From NCBI GenBank assembly GCA_003150035.1, contig QALR01000026.1:155626-219625 (forward strand): 64,000 bases of DNA. Reading direction: 5' to 3'. Below are positions 41,533-49,579 of this stretch, one piece after another (position 1 is the first letter of the stretch; each line of letters starts with the position of its first letter). The notes beneath the pieces were generated by a model. The model made no database searches. It saw only the letters and a program-made list of their open reading frames with translations, and was not told the origin of the DNA. A program made the translations under genes and the position numbers. Source of the stretch: Clostridiales bacterium (GTDB lineage: Bacteria; Bacillota; Clostridia; Oscillospirales; CAG-272).

Positions 41533-42834
41533 TTATCTAAAAAACTGCGGCAGGCTGTCCCGGTTTGCCTCAAACATTTCCTCCGTCATACGGCGAATTT
41601 CCGAAAGGCTGCAAACCGCGGCCGTCAGCGGATCGTTTAGAATCGCATGATAAATGGTTTCCTTGTCACCGGCAAGGCAGCCCTCCACAGCAAGCTCCTC
41701 GCACTGTGCGCCAACCGTGTTCAGCGCGGCAAGCTGACGAGGAAGGTCGCCGATCTGCATCGGCTGCAAGCCCGCCCGTGAAGCAAGGACCGGCACCTCT
41801 ACGATAACATCCCACGGAAGATTGGAAATCAGTCCGTGATTCCTGACATTTCCGTTAAATTCAAAAAGTTCGCCACCTCCAAGCACGGCGTTGAGAATGT
41901 ATGCGGCATACTCCTGCCCGCGCTTCAGGTCGATGGTATCCTCGGCGAGAATTTTCTCCATCTCACGCTCCCGCGTGGCAGTCCGCTCCGTAATGATGCG
42001 TACCGAGCTTGCGTAGGAATTCGGTGCATACCGCTCGATCAGGTCCTCACGCTTGCGGAACCACGCATTGTATTCGGAATTGTGCCCGCTCGATTCGGTG
42101 ACAAAATAGCCAAGCGCACGCAGCATCTCCACGCGAACGGCCTCTGCCTTGTAGTTTTCCGGCTTTTCTGCTGCCTCCCGTATTCTCGGATACGCATCCT
42201 CACCATCCACCCGAAATTCGAGGAAAAACGCCTGATGGTTAATGCCGGCGCACTTATAAGAAACGTGATTGATATAGGTTCCTATCCATTTTGCCAGCAT
42301 TTGTGCCGTTCCCTGCACGCTGTGGCAAAGGCCTGTCACCCTCACGCCGAGATGCATAAGGTAGCTTGTCACCATGCACATAGGATTGCTGTAATTTAGG
42401 ACAAGCGCTTCGGGGCAGACCTCGACGATATCCCGCGCAATGGCGGCAAGCGCCGGCGCGCTGCGCAGGAAGCGGAAAATACCGGACGGGCCGCGCGTGT
42501 CCCCGATAACCACGTCAACGCCGTATTTCTTCGGGATCGTAAGATCCTTCTCCCATGCAGCAATGGTAGCGTCGTTGCGGATGGTAATCAGCACCGCGTC
42601 CGCCCCCTCGAGCGCCGCCCGGCGGTCGAGAGTAGATTCTACGGTTGCGGGGTACCCGCCCTGCGCGATAGTTTTCTGTATAATTTTCTCGGCAGCGTGC
42701 ATGTAAGCCTCACCTGTCGGAATATCGACAAGCACGATATGAGAATCCGCAAGCGCCGGGAACGTGAAAATATCCCGGCTGATCGCCCGGGTAAAATTCC
42801 AGCTTCCCGCACCGATAATGACGATTTTTTTCAT
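41533..42834 (-). CDS. melA: GH4 glycosidase, probable alpha-galactosidase
   Basis: NAD- and metal-dependent family 4 glycosidase of 433 residues. The dinucleotide loop is VIIGAGSWNFTRAISRD at the N terminus. NYSNPMCM includes Asn150; the metal ligands are Cys170 in GLCHSVQG and His200 in GINHQAFFLEF. GDTRGPSGI near 111-119 is typical of the MelA/AglA alpha-specific clade, while phospho-glucosidases differ there. It is divergent from an AraC regulator, the arrangement of melibiose operons. The exact sugar is inferred. Confidence 0.85.
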   Translation of the reverse strand: MKKIVIIGAGSWNFTRAISRDIFTFPALADSHIVLVDIPTGEAYMHAAEKIIQKTIAQGGYPATVESTLDRRAALEGADAVLITIRNDATIAAWEKDLTIPKKYGVDVVIGDTRGPSGIFRFLRSAPALAAIARDIVEVCPEALVLNYSNPMCMVTSYLMHLGVRVTGLCHSVQGTAQMLAKWIGTYINHVSYKCAGINHQAFFLEFRVDGEDAYPRIREAAEKPENYKAEAVRVEMLRALGYFVTESSGHNSEYNAWFRKREDLIERYAPNSYASSVRIITERTATREREMEKILAEDTIDLKRGQEYAAYILNAVLGGGELFEFNGNVRNHGLISNLPWDVIVEVPVLASRAGLQPMQIGDLPRQLAALNTVGAQCEELAVEGCLAGDKETIYHAILNDPLTAAVCSLSEIRRMTEEMFEANRDSLPQFFR

Positions 42835-42869
42835 AAATAACCTCTCTGTTCGTCAAATTTTCTTTTTTT

Positions 42870-42898
42870 AGTTTACGACAATCTGCCGCCCTTTTCAA
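42870..42898 (-). promoter_or_regulatory. GH4 gene promoter
   Basis: TTGAAA and TAAACT on the minus strand, 17-base spacer. Confidence 0.65.
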
Positions 42899-42928
42899 TG
42901 ATAGATAGGGACAAAAATTTTTGTTTTA

Positions 42929-42957
42929 TTGACAATTCGTAACGTCTGTGATAGGAT
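42929..42957 (+). promoter_or_regulatory. AraC gene promoter
   Basis: TTGACA and TAGGAT, 17-base spacer, divergent from the GH4 promoter. Confidence 0.6.
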
Positions 42958-42986
42958 AAGAATGTTCAGAAGCGGAGGAAATTTCT

Positions 42987-43811
42987 ATGGCGATGTGCGA
43001 CTCCTACAATGAAAACCTTTATTTGAATCTTTTGGCTCACGACCAGTGCGGCTATGTCGCGCAAATCGGAAGAGTCATCCCCCGTCCCGGCTATGTTCAG
43101 CACAAACGCGGGCTGGGCCGCCATTTAATCGATTACGTCGTGCGCGGACGAGGATATGTAAGCTATCGCGGCAAGACTCATGAGGTGGAAGCAGGCGACC
43201 TCATCTATCTCCGGAAAGGGATCAACGTCGATTACGGAACCGACAAAAATGAACCTTATGAAAAGCTGTGGCTCAGCGCCGATGGCCCCTTATTGGATGC
43301 CTTTGCCGAATGTTATCTTGCCGGCAAGGATGTTGTCATTCGAAAAGGCAGTGATGAGCCGTTTCAAAAACTTATGGATATTTTCGCCGCATGCGGGGGA
43401 GACGAGACGCGTTCCATGCACGTGATGCTAGACATTTTTATGATGTTAGCGGGGCTTTTGGGATCGGAGCAGATGGAGGAAGACGAGCACGCGGGTCTCG
43501 CGCCCAAAATCAAGCGCTTTCTTGACGGTCACCTCTCGGAACACTTTACACTGGACGATATAGCGGAGCATTTCCATCTCTCCAAACGGCAGCTCATCCG
43601 TATCTTCAAGGCAAAATACGGCGAGCCCCCCGGCGCTTACCGCAGCCGGACACGTCTTGTCGCAGCCTCACGCTATCTTGCGGAGACGGAATATACCGTT
43701 GCCGAGATCGCCTCTCTGCTCGGGTATTGCGATCAAAGCTTCTTTTCCACATCGTTCAAAAAAGAGTTCGGGATGTATCCGCTTGCCTGGCGGAGAAAAA
43801 ACGCCATCTGA
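42987..43811 (+). CDS. AraC-family transcriptional regulator
   Basis: A 274-residue regulator. The N-terminal cupin sensor (about 30-120) includes HEVEAGDLIYLRKGI. The C-terminal double helix-turn-helix (about 175-274) includes FTLDDIAEHFHLSKRQLIRIFKAKYG and EIASLLGYCDQSFFSTSFKKEFGMYPLAWR. CGGAGG precedes the ATG. It is divergent from the GH4 glycosidase gene and most likely activates it in response to the sugar. Confidence 0.9.
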   Translation: MAMCDSYNENLYLNLLAHDQCGYVAQIGRVIPRPGYVQHKRGLGRHLIDYVVRGRGYVSYRGKTHEVEAGDLIYLRKGINVDYGTDKNEPYEKLWLSADGPLLDAFAECYLAGKDVVIRKGSDEPFQKLMDIFAACGGDETRSMHVMLDIFMMLAGLLGSEQMEEDEHAGLAPKIKRFLDGHLSEHFTLDDIAEHFHLSKRQLIRIFKAKYGEPPGAYRSRTRLVAASRYLAETEYTVAEIASLLGYCDQSFFSTSFKKEFGMYPLAWRRKNAI

Positions 43812-43978
43812 CACCGCCTAAATTATGTTTTTGATTGGACCGCCCGCTGCGGAAAACAGCAACCGACAGTATCCACACGCAAGCTGTCCCGTCCTGCGCA
43901 AGCATCGACGAGCACCGCATAAAAGCGATGTCGGGAAAGACTCGTTTATGTTTCCATCTGCATGTTTTTATAAAAAAG

Positions 43979-44015
43979 CAGCCCATTTCGGTCGAGCCGA
44001 AATGGGCCGCTTTTT
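43979..44015 (+). terminator. Bidirectional terminator between AraC and cardiolipin synthase genes
   Basis: GCCCATTTCGG and CCGAAATGGGC form an 11-bp stem followed by CGCTTTTT. The cardiolipin synthase stop touches its edge. Confidence 0.88.
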
Positions 44016-45760
44016 CACATAAGAGGCGCAAACAAGCGCAAAAAATCCTGAAAGAACCGTGTGACCACGTTCCCGTGGCATTCTTCCTCGCGCACCTCGT
44101 GACAAACCGCAAGCGTTTTCAGAAAATCATCGCGCAGCTCTGTTACGGCCTCGGTCTTATACATCCAGACCCCACATTCGAACTGTAGATAAAGACTGCG
44201 GAAATCCAAATTTGCCGAACCAATGGTGGCAACCGTATCGTCCGACACAAAGGTTTTGGAATGAATGAATCCTTCAGAATACTCGTAAATTTTCACACCT
44301 GCGCGAATCAGCTCGCGGTAATAGGAGCGCGTCGTAAAATGCACGAGCCGCTTATCCCATCGAAATGGGGTCACAATCCGTACGTCGACACCGCTTTTGG
44401 CAGCAAGTGAAAGCGCGGATAGCATACTGTCATCGACCACGAGATACGGTGTGTTGATATAGACATAGCGCTTTGCGGTGTTGATAATTTGCAGATAAAC
44501 ATGTTCACTGACATTTTCGGAATCATACGGCGCGTCCGCATACGGCTGGACCAGACTATCATGTTTGACAATGGGGCAGGAAGCATCCTTCCACGGATAA
44601 TATTTGGCGACGTCCTGCTCGAGAGAATCGTTCATCATCCACATTTGCAGAAAAATCAGCGCCATGCTCCACGCGGCCTCTCCCTCCAGCAGAACGCCGG
44701 CGTCTTTCCAGTGTCCAAATGGATGGATAATATTGATATATTCATCAGCCAGATTAAAACCGCCGGTGAGGGCAACCTTTCCGTCGATGGCAACGATTTT
44801 GCGGTGGTCGCGGCAGTTCTGCGTCGCGGTGAGCAGCGGCTTAAATTTATTGAACACCAAGCATCGGATGCCGTAGCTTCTCAGCGTTTTCGGATAATCC
44901 TTCGGCAATCTTAGAAAACAGCCGATATCGTCATAAATAATGCGAACGTCAACGCCTTCGGAAACCTTTCTCTTCAAAATTTCCAGAATGCTGTTCCACA
45001 TCGTCCCCTCTTCTATGATGAAAAATTCCAGAAAAATATAGGACTGCGCTTTTTCTAGCTCGCAGAGCAGAACCTTGTAAATCTCTTCGCCCGGAGAGAG
45101 GTACCGGGTTCGGGTATTTTCATATACAGGAAAACCTGCAAATTTATCCAAATACTCAATTTGCCTCGCGTGAGCGGGAGAATGAACAAGTGCGTTTTCA
45201 TACCGGTCCCCCGCCTGCCAAATATCATAAAAAGGCGAGTTCCATTCCGGTGCAAAACCTGACGGTTGTTTTTCTTTGCTTTCACAATCGGAAAAGCTCG
45301 CGGCACATGAGGGGTCCGAGCCCTCCTGCGTTTTCTGCGCTGCAAGCGCATATTTATCACCCGGCAAAAACGCCATAGACCGCGTAATGTCCGTAATTTG
45401 ACGCATTTGTCTCCGCAGTTTTTTAGATCGGGTTTGATAACGGAAAAGCAGATATAAAAGTCCTCCGAAAACGGGGAAAACCAAAATGGTAAAAACCCAT
45501 GTCAGCTTGTAGGCGCCCTTGTCCCGCTTGGCAATAATATGCAGGGCGACCAGGAAACTGATGATATGGAGCAACCATTTGATAACGACAGAAACCCTGC
45601 TTTGGCTCACCAAAAAGAAAATCAGAAAAGCAAGCTGTAAAAACAAAAGCAGAATGATAAAAAAACGTTGTCGCACAAGTGTGCGGAACCATTTTGTCCT
45701 TTTTTTCAAAATGTCCTCCGATTTCTGCCCGCAGATGGCTGTTTCGCCCTGAAAAGGCAT
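44015..45760 (-). CDS. cls: Cardiolipin synthase
   Basis: Phospholipase-D-type cardiolipin synthase of 581 residues that joins two phosphatidylglycerols at the membrane. Two N-terminal membrane helices (about 28-48 and 55-75) are followed by VFGGLLYLLFRYQ. The two HKD motifs are HRKIVAIDGKVALTGG near 325 and HSKTFVSDDTVATIGS near 510. The protein is longer than the usual 480-510 because of an N-terminal segment and a Ser/Cys-rich insertion near 145-180. Start is the ATG after AAGGAAAG. Confidence 0.93.
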   Translation of the reverse strand: MPFQGETAICGQKSEDILKKRTKWFRTLVRQRFFIILLLFLQLAFLIFFLVSQSRVSVVIKWLLHIISFLVALHIIAKRDKGAYKLTWVFTILVFPVFGGLLYLLFRYQTRSKKLRRQMRQITDITRSMAFLPGDKYALAAQKTQEGSDPSCAASFSDCESKEKQPSGFAPEWNSPFYDIWQAGDRYENALVHSPAHARQIEYLDKFAGFPVYENTRTRYLSPGEEIYKVLLCELEKAQSYIFLEFFIIEEGTMWNSILEILKRKVSEGVDVRIIYDDIGCFLRLPKDYPKTLRSYGIRCLVFNKFKPLLTATQNCRDHRKIVAIDGKVALTGGFNLADEYINIIHPFGHWKDAGVLLEGEAAWSMALIFLQMWMMNDSLEQDVAKYYPWKDASCPIVKHDSLVQPYADAPYDSENVSEHVYLQIINTAKRYVYINTPYLVVDDSMLSALSLAAKSGVDVRIVTPFRWDKRLVHFTTRSYYRELIRAGVKIYEYSEGFIHSKTFVSDDTVATIGSANLDFRSLYLQFECGVWMYKTEAVTELRDDFLKTLAVCHEVREEECHGNVVTRFFQDFLRLFAPLM

Positions 45761-45779
45761 ACTTTTTTCTTTCCTTTTT

Positions 45780-45808
45780 ATTATACCGATATTTCGCAGG
45801 AAAATCAA
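45780..45808 (-). promoter_or_regulatory. cls promoter
   Basis: TTGATT and TATAAT on the minus strand, 17-base spacer. A CGGCAAT/ATTGCCG hairpin lies just upstream at 45821-45841. Confidence 0.7.
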
Positions 45809-45901
45809 TAGGAAATCCATACGGCAATGTTTAATATTGCCGTATTTTGTCGCAAATTTTACGAATTTCTGAGAAAATTCATTTTTTCCTCAGGAAACCG
45901 A

Positions 45902-45930
45902 TTGACAAACGAAAAAGAGGATGCTATAAT
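45902..45930 (+). promoter_or_regulatory. rpsF operon promoter
   Basis: TTGACA and TATAAT, exact consensus, 17-base spacer. It leaves a leader of about 90 bases, long enough for ribosomal-protein autoregulation, but no structure could be proved. Confidence 0.85.
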
Positions 45931-46028
45931 ACAAAAGATGGAAAAGAACTTTTTTAGTTTTTTCTCCTTGCTGCGGATAAATCGATTCGCTGTCCGCGGC
46001 CTTATGTCCAGAAGGAGGTGCAAATCAG

Positions 46029-46319
46029 ATGGAAAAGAAACTCGTATCGTATGAAACGATGTATATCGTTGATTGTACGGGCACGGAGGAAGCCACCGCC
46101 GCTCTTGTAAACAAATTCAAAACGCTCATTGAAGAGAACGGCACGGTCGAATCCTTCGATGAATGGGGCAAACGCAAGCTTGCATATCCGATCAACGATT
46201 TGACGGAAGGATATTATGTCCTTGTCAACTACAAAGCCGAGCCCGGTTTTGTGGCGGAGCTTGAGCGTATCTTCAACATCACCGAAGGAATTATGCGTTC
46301 GATGACAATCAGAGTCTGA
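46029..46319 (+). CDS. rpsF: 30S ribosomal protein S6
   Basis: Ribosomal protein of the small-subunit platform, 96 residues, expected length. YETMYIVDCTGTEEATAALV at the start, WGKRKLAYPINDLTEGYYVL in the middle and the IMRSMTIRV end match S6. AAGGAGGTG lies 8 bases before the ATG. It is first in the conserved rpsF-ssb-rpsR operon; S6 pairs with S18 on the ribosome. Confidence 0.97.
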   Translation: MEKKLVSYETMYIVDCTGTEEATAALVNKFKTLIEENGTVESFDEWGKRKLAYPINDLTEGYYVLVNYKAEPGFVAELERIFNITEGIMRSMTIRV

Positions 46320-46340
46320 GGAAAGGAACGGTATATTTGT

Positions 46341-46772
46341 ATGGCAAGCCTCAATAAGGTGATCCTTATCGGTCATATGACCGCGGATCCGGAACTCAAG
46401 CAGACGCCGAGCGGCGTTTCTGTTTGTTCGTTCTCGATAGGAGTGACCCGCCGATATACAAGAGCCGGAGAAACGCCGCAAAGCGATTTTATCAATATTG
46501 TCGCATGGAGAAGTACTGCGGAATTCATTGCGAAGTATTTCAGAAAAGGCAGTGCTATCTGCATCTGCGGCTCGCTTCAGACACGGAGCTGGACGGCAAA
46601 CGACGGCTCCAAGCGTTACGCCACCGAGGTTGTCGCCGACGAGGCAAGCTTCGTAGAGCGTAAAAACGATTCTCAAAGAACCGATGATTATCAAACGCCG
46701 GTCTTTACGGCGGGCGATTCCGAGACTCCGAAGTTTGAGGAGATCGCGGGAGATGATGATCTTCCGTTTTGA
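46341..46772 (+). CDS. ssb: Single-stranded DNA-binding protein
   Basis: OB-fold SSB of 143 residues. The core begins MASLNKVILIGHMTADPEL, with INIVAWRSTAEFIAKYFRKG in the middle. The tail ends in the acidic DDDLPF peptide that recruits replication and repair partners. It lies 21 bases after rpsF with a GAAAGGAAC site. It coats single-stranded DNA in replication. Confidence 0.97.
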   Translation: MASLNKVILIGHMTADPELKQTPSGVSVCSFSIGVTRRYTRAGETPQSDFINIVAWRSTAEFIAKYFRKGSAICICGSLQTRSWTANDGSKRYATEVVADEASFVERKNDSQRTDDYQTPVFTAGDSETPKFEEIAGDDDLPF

Positions 46773-46814
46773 CAGAATCGCTGTAAAATCAAGAGAGTAG
46801 GAGGTTTCATCACG

Positions 46815-47063
46815 ATGGATAGAGAGCAAAAACCGGCTCGCCAGGGCGGCAACCGCAGAAGAAAAAAGGTATGCGTGTTCTGTGCGGAAAAGGTAGAAAA
46901 GATCGACTATAAGGATGTTGCGAGACTGAGAAAGTATACTTCAGAGCGCGCAAAGATCCTGCCCCGCAGAGTGACGGGCACATGTGCAAAACATCAGAGA
47001 GAGCTGACGGAAGCCATCAAGAGAGCGCGTCATGTCGCTCTGCTGCCTTTTATCAGCGATTAA
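46815..47063 (+). CDS. rpsR: 30S ribosomal protein S18
   Basis: Ribosomal protein of 82 residues. It is the zinc-binding (C+) form: Cys20 and Cys23 in CVFC, and Cys57 and His60 in GTCAKHQ. IDYKDVARLRKYTSERAKILPRR is the RNA-binding core. AGGAGG precedes the ATG. It closes the rpsF-ssb-rpsR operon. Some bacteria keep a zinc-free copy elsewhere, which cannot be seen here. Confidence 0.97.
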   Translation: MDREQKPARQGGNRRRKKVCVFCAEKVEKIDYKDVARLRKYTSERAKILPRRVTGTCAKHQRELTEAIKRARHVALLPFISD

Positions 47064-47074
47064 CGGTAAAAACC

Positions 47075-47108
47075 AATCAGGATGCCGAAAACAGCATCCT
47101 GATTTTTT
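47075..47108 (+). terminator. rpsF operon terminator
   Basis: AATCAGGATGC and GCATCCTGATT form an 11-bp stem followed by TTTTC. Confidence 0.9.
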
Positions 47109-47275
47109 CTTGCCGAAAAGAACAATTCCCAGAAAATACGGTGCTTCTGCCAGACACCGGATCTCCTGTTCACCCCGAAAAAGGAGCATGTCTCGCCTTT
47201 CGGAATCCGATATTTTTTCATAAAAATCGTTACGGAAAACAATTTAACAAATTGTAAATACTCCTGCAAATCCGC

Positions 47276-47304
47276 TTGACAAGACGAATTTTTTTGCTTA
47301 AACT
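47276..47304 (+). promoter_or_regulatory. marR-exporter promoter
   Basis: TTGACA and TAAACT, 17-base spacer. Confidence 0.75.
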
Positions 47305-47323
47305 AATAGTTAGTTTTCAAACT
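47301..47323. promoter_or_regulatory. MarR operator candidate
   Basis: AACTAA-TAG-TTAGTT (47301-47315) overlaps the -10 box; an adjoining AGTTT-TC-AAACT (47312-47323) shares its right end. The placement suits autorepression. Confidence 0.65.
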
Positions 47324-47342
47324 AATAAACAAGGAGGCTATT

Positions 47343-47834
47343 ATGAAAACATCGCACAGTTGTCCGGAAAAAAAGAGGGGCTGCGAGCCAAAGCCCAGCA
47401 TGCTGATCAATGAAATCTCAAAATTGTTCCACGATAAAATGAGAGAAAATTCCGAAAAGCTCGGATTCAAAAACGGATATCGGCAGGTTCTGATGGTTCT
47501 CGCCCGCGGCGACGGCATCACGCAGCTTGACATTGCCAATGCCACACACCTGAAAGCGCCGACGGTCAGCATAACGCTAAAACAAATGGAAAAGGAAAAA
47601 CTGGTAAGCCGCGTAACGGACGAGGTCGATATGCGCAGGACTCGAGTCTATCTGCTTGACAAGGGACGCGAACTCGACAATAGGCTGCGGGAAAAAATCA
47701 AAGAGCTAGAGGAAGTTATGCTCCGCGGCATTGACAAAGAAGAAGAGCGAAAGCTTCTCTCCTGCCTTGGAAAAATCAGAGACAATATCGTAGAGGATGG
47801 GAACACTCAGGAAAGGAATTCCCCTAGCCTATGA
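47343..47834 (+). CDS. MarR-family transcriptional regulator
   Basis: Winged-helix regulator of 163 residues. The recognition region is GITQLDIANATHLKAPTVSITLKQMEKEKLVSR, followed by the wing DEVDMRRTRVYL. A Cys pair in the N-terminal tail (HSCPEKKRGCEPK) could sense oxidants, although that is speculative. AAGGAGG precedes the ATG. It overlaps the first exporter gene by ATGA and likely represses the whole unit until a drug-like ligand binds. Confidence 0.92.
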   Translation: MKTSHSCPEKKRGCEPKPSMLINEISKLFHDKMRENSEKLGFKNGYRQVLMVLARGDGITQLDIANATHLKAPTVSITLKQMEKEKLVSRVTDEVDMRRTRVYLLDKGRELDNRLREKIKELEEVMLRGIDKEEERKLLSCLGKIRDNIVEDGNTQERNSPSL

Positions 47835-49579
47835 AAAAGCTGCTCCGCTATCTGAAGCCATATTGGTATATCGCCATTTTTTCGCCGCTTTTCATGATTG
47901 CAGAGGTGCTTGTCGATCTGTCGCTGCCAACCATCATGTCGGACATCGTCAATGAAAGTATCTATCAAGACTCTGTCTCAGAGGGTATGCGCATCGTTCT
48001 AAGCCACGGAGTCACCATGGTGATCCTTGTCATCATAGGCGGTATCGCGGGACTCGGCGCCGCCGGCTTTGCCTCCGCTGCCTCGCAAAGCTTCGGCAAT
48101 GACCTGCGACGCGACGCCTTTTCCCATGTCATGGCGCTCTCTCCGGAGCAAACGGACAAATTCACCGTGGGCTCTCTCGTCACAAGGATGACCAACGACG
48201 TCACCATGATGCAGAACTTTGTCGCGTCGGCGCTTCGCATGTTTTTCCGTTCGCCTATCATGTTTATCGGCGGCATTGTCATGGCGCTTTCTCTGAACAT
48301 CCGATTCGGAATCGTCATTGCCGTTTCCCTTCCGATTCAGCTTCTCATCGTCTTTCTTGTCATGCGCAAAATCCGCCCCATGTTTGAAGAGGTGCAGGAC
48401 AGGCTTGACGGCGTCAATTCGGTCGTGCAGGAAAACGTGGCCGGCGCCCGCGTCGTCAAGGCCTATGTGAGAGAAGAGCATGAAATCCGGCGCTTTGACA
48501 CAGCAAACGGAAACCTATTCCGCGTCATGCTGCGCGTCCAGAACATCATGGCGCTCCTCACGCCGCTTATGATGGTCGTTATGAACATTGCCGTCATCGC
48601 CGTCATTCTTGTAGGCGGGCTCGAAGTAGAACGCGGCGCCATTGAGGTTGGAGAGATCATGGCGGTTATTCAGTACATCACACAGATTTTGAATTCCGTC
48701 ATGATGATTTCCATGATGTTTCAGTTTATCTCGCGGGCACAGGCGTCGGCAAAGCGAATCAATGAAGTTCTGGACTGCACGCCGACAGTCGAGGGCGGCC
48801 ATTACAGCGGCCGCGGAACGGAAGAGAAACCAGGACATGTCGTATTCCAGAACGTCTCTTTCCGATATCTCGATACCGCCGGTGACCCTGTGCTGCACGA
48901 TATTCACCTGGATATTCACGCCGGGGAAAATCTCGCCATTCTAGGAGCGACCGGTTCCGGAAAAACAACGCTTGTGAGCCTGATTCCACGTTTTTACGAC
49001 CCGACAGAGGGAGAAATTTTCATTGACGGCGTCCGAGCAAGGGAATATACGCTGGATGCCCTGCGCGCAAAGATTGCATTCGTACTCCAGACAAGCGAGC
49101 TTTTCTCCGGCACTGTCGCAGAAAATCTGCGCTGGGGAGATGAGAACGCCTCGGACGAAGAGATCCGAGAAGCGGCGAAAATTGCGCAGGCAGATGATTT
49201 CATCCGTGAATTTTCCTTAGGATATGATACGCCCATTGCCGAAAAGGGTGCTTCCCTCTCCGGCGGACAAAAACAGCGGCTCGCCATTGCGCGCGCCTTG
49301 CTCAAAAAACCGGACGTCCTCATTTTTGACGACAGCATGTCCGCGCTTGATCTTGCGACAAGCGCGAAGCTCCAGAGTGCGCTGCGCGAAAAACTCGGCT
49401 CTCTCACCGTCATTACCATTGCCCAACGTGTCGCCTCCGTCATGAGTGCCGATCGGATTCTGGTTCTCGACGGCGGAACCATAGCCGCCGAAGGCAATCA
49501 TGAAACGCTCATGAAAACCAGCGATATTTATCGGGATATCTATGATTCCCAACTGAAACGGGGTGAGGAAATTGAATAA
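47831..49579 (+). CDS. ABC exporter subunit, degenerate ATPase site
   Basis: Fused membrane-ATPase half transporter of 582 residues with six membrane helices. The ATPase domain has Walker A GATGSGKTTL near 370 and signature LSGGQKQR near 472. Walker B reads LIFDDSMSALD, with Asp in place of the catalytic Glu. This is the degenerate-site half of heterodimeric multidrug exporters. The partner follows with a 17-base overlap, and MarR precedes. Confidence 0.92.
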   Translation: MKKLLRYLKPYWYIAIFSPLFMIAEVLVDLSLPTIMSDIVNESIYQDSVSEGMRIVLSHGVTMVILVIIGGIAGLGAAGFASAASQSFGNDLRRDAFSHVMALSPEQTDKFTVGSLVTRMTNDVTMMQNFVASALRMFFRSPIMFIGGIVMALSLNIRFGIVIAVSLPIQLLIVFLVMRKIRPMFEEVQDRLDGVNSVVQENVAGARVVKAYVREEHEIRRFDTANGNLFRVMLRVQNIMALLTPLMMVVMNIAVIAVILVGGLEVERGAIEVGEIMAVIQYITQILNSVMMISMMFQFISRAQASAKRINEVLDCTPTVEGGHYSGRGTEEKPGHVVFQNVSFRYLDTAGDPVLHDIHLDIHAGENLAILGATGSGKTTLVSLIPRFYDPTEGEIFIDGVRAREYTLDALRAKIAFVLQTSELFSGTVAENLRWGDENASDEEIREAAKIAQADDFIREFSLGYDTPIAEKGASLSGGQKQRLAIARALLKKPDVLIFDDSMSALDLATSAKLQSALREKLGSLTVITIAQRVASVMSADRILVLDGGTIAAEGNHETLMKTSDIYRDIYDSQLKRGEEIE

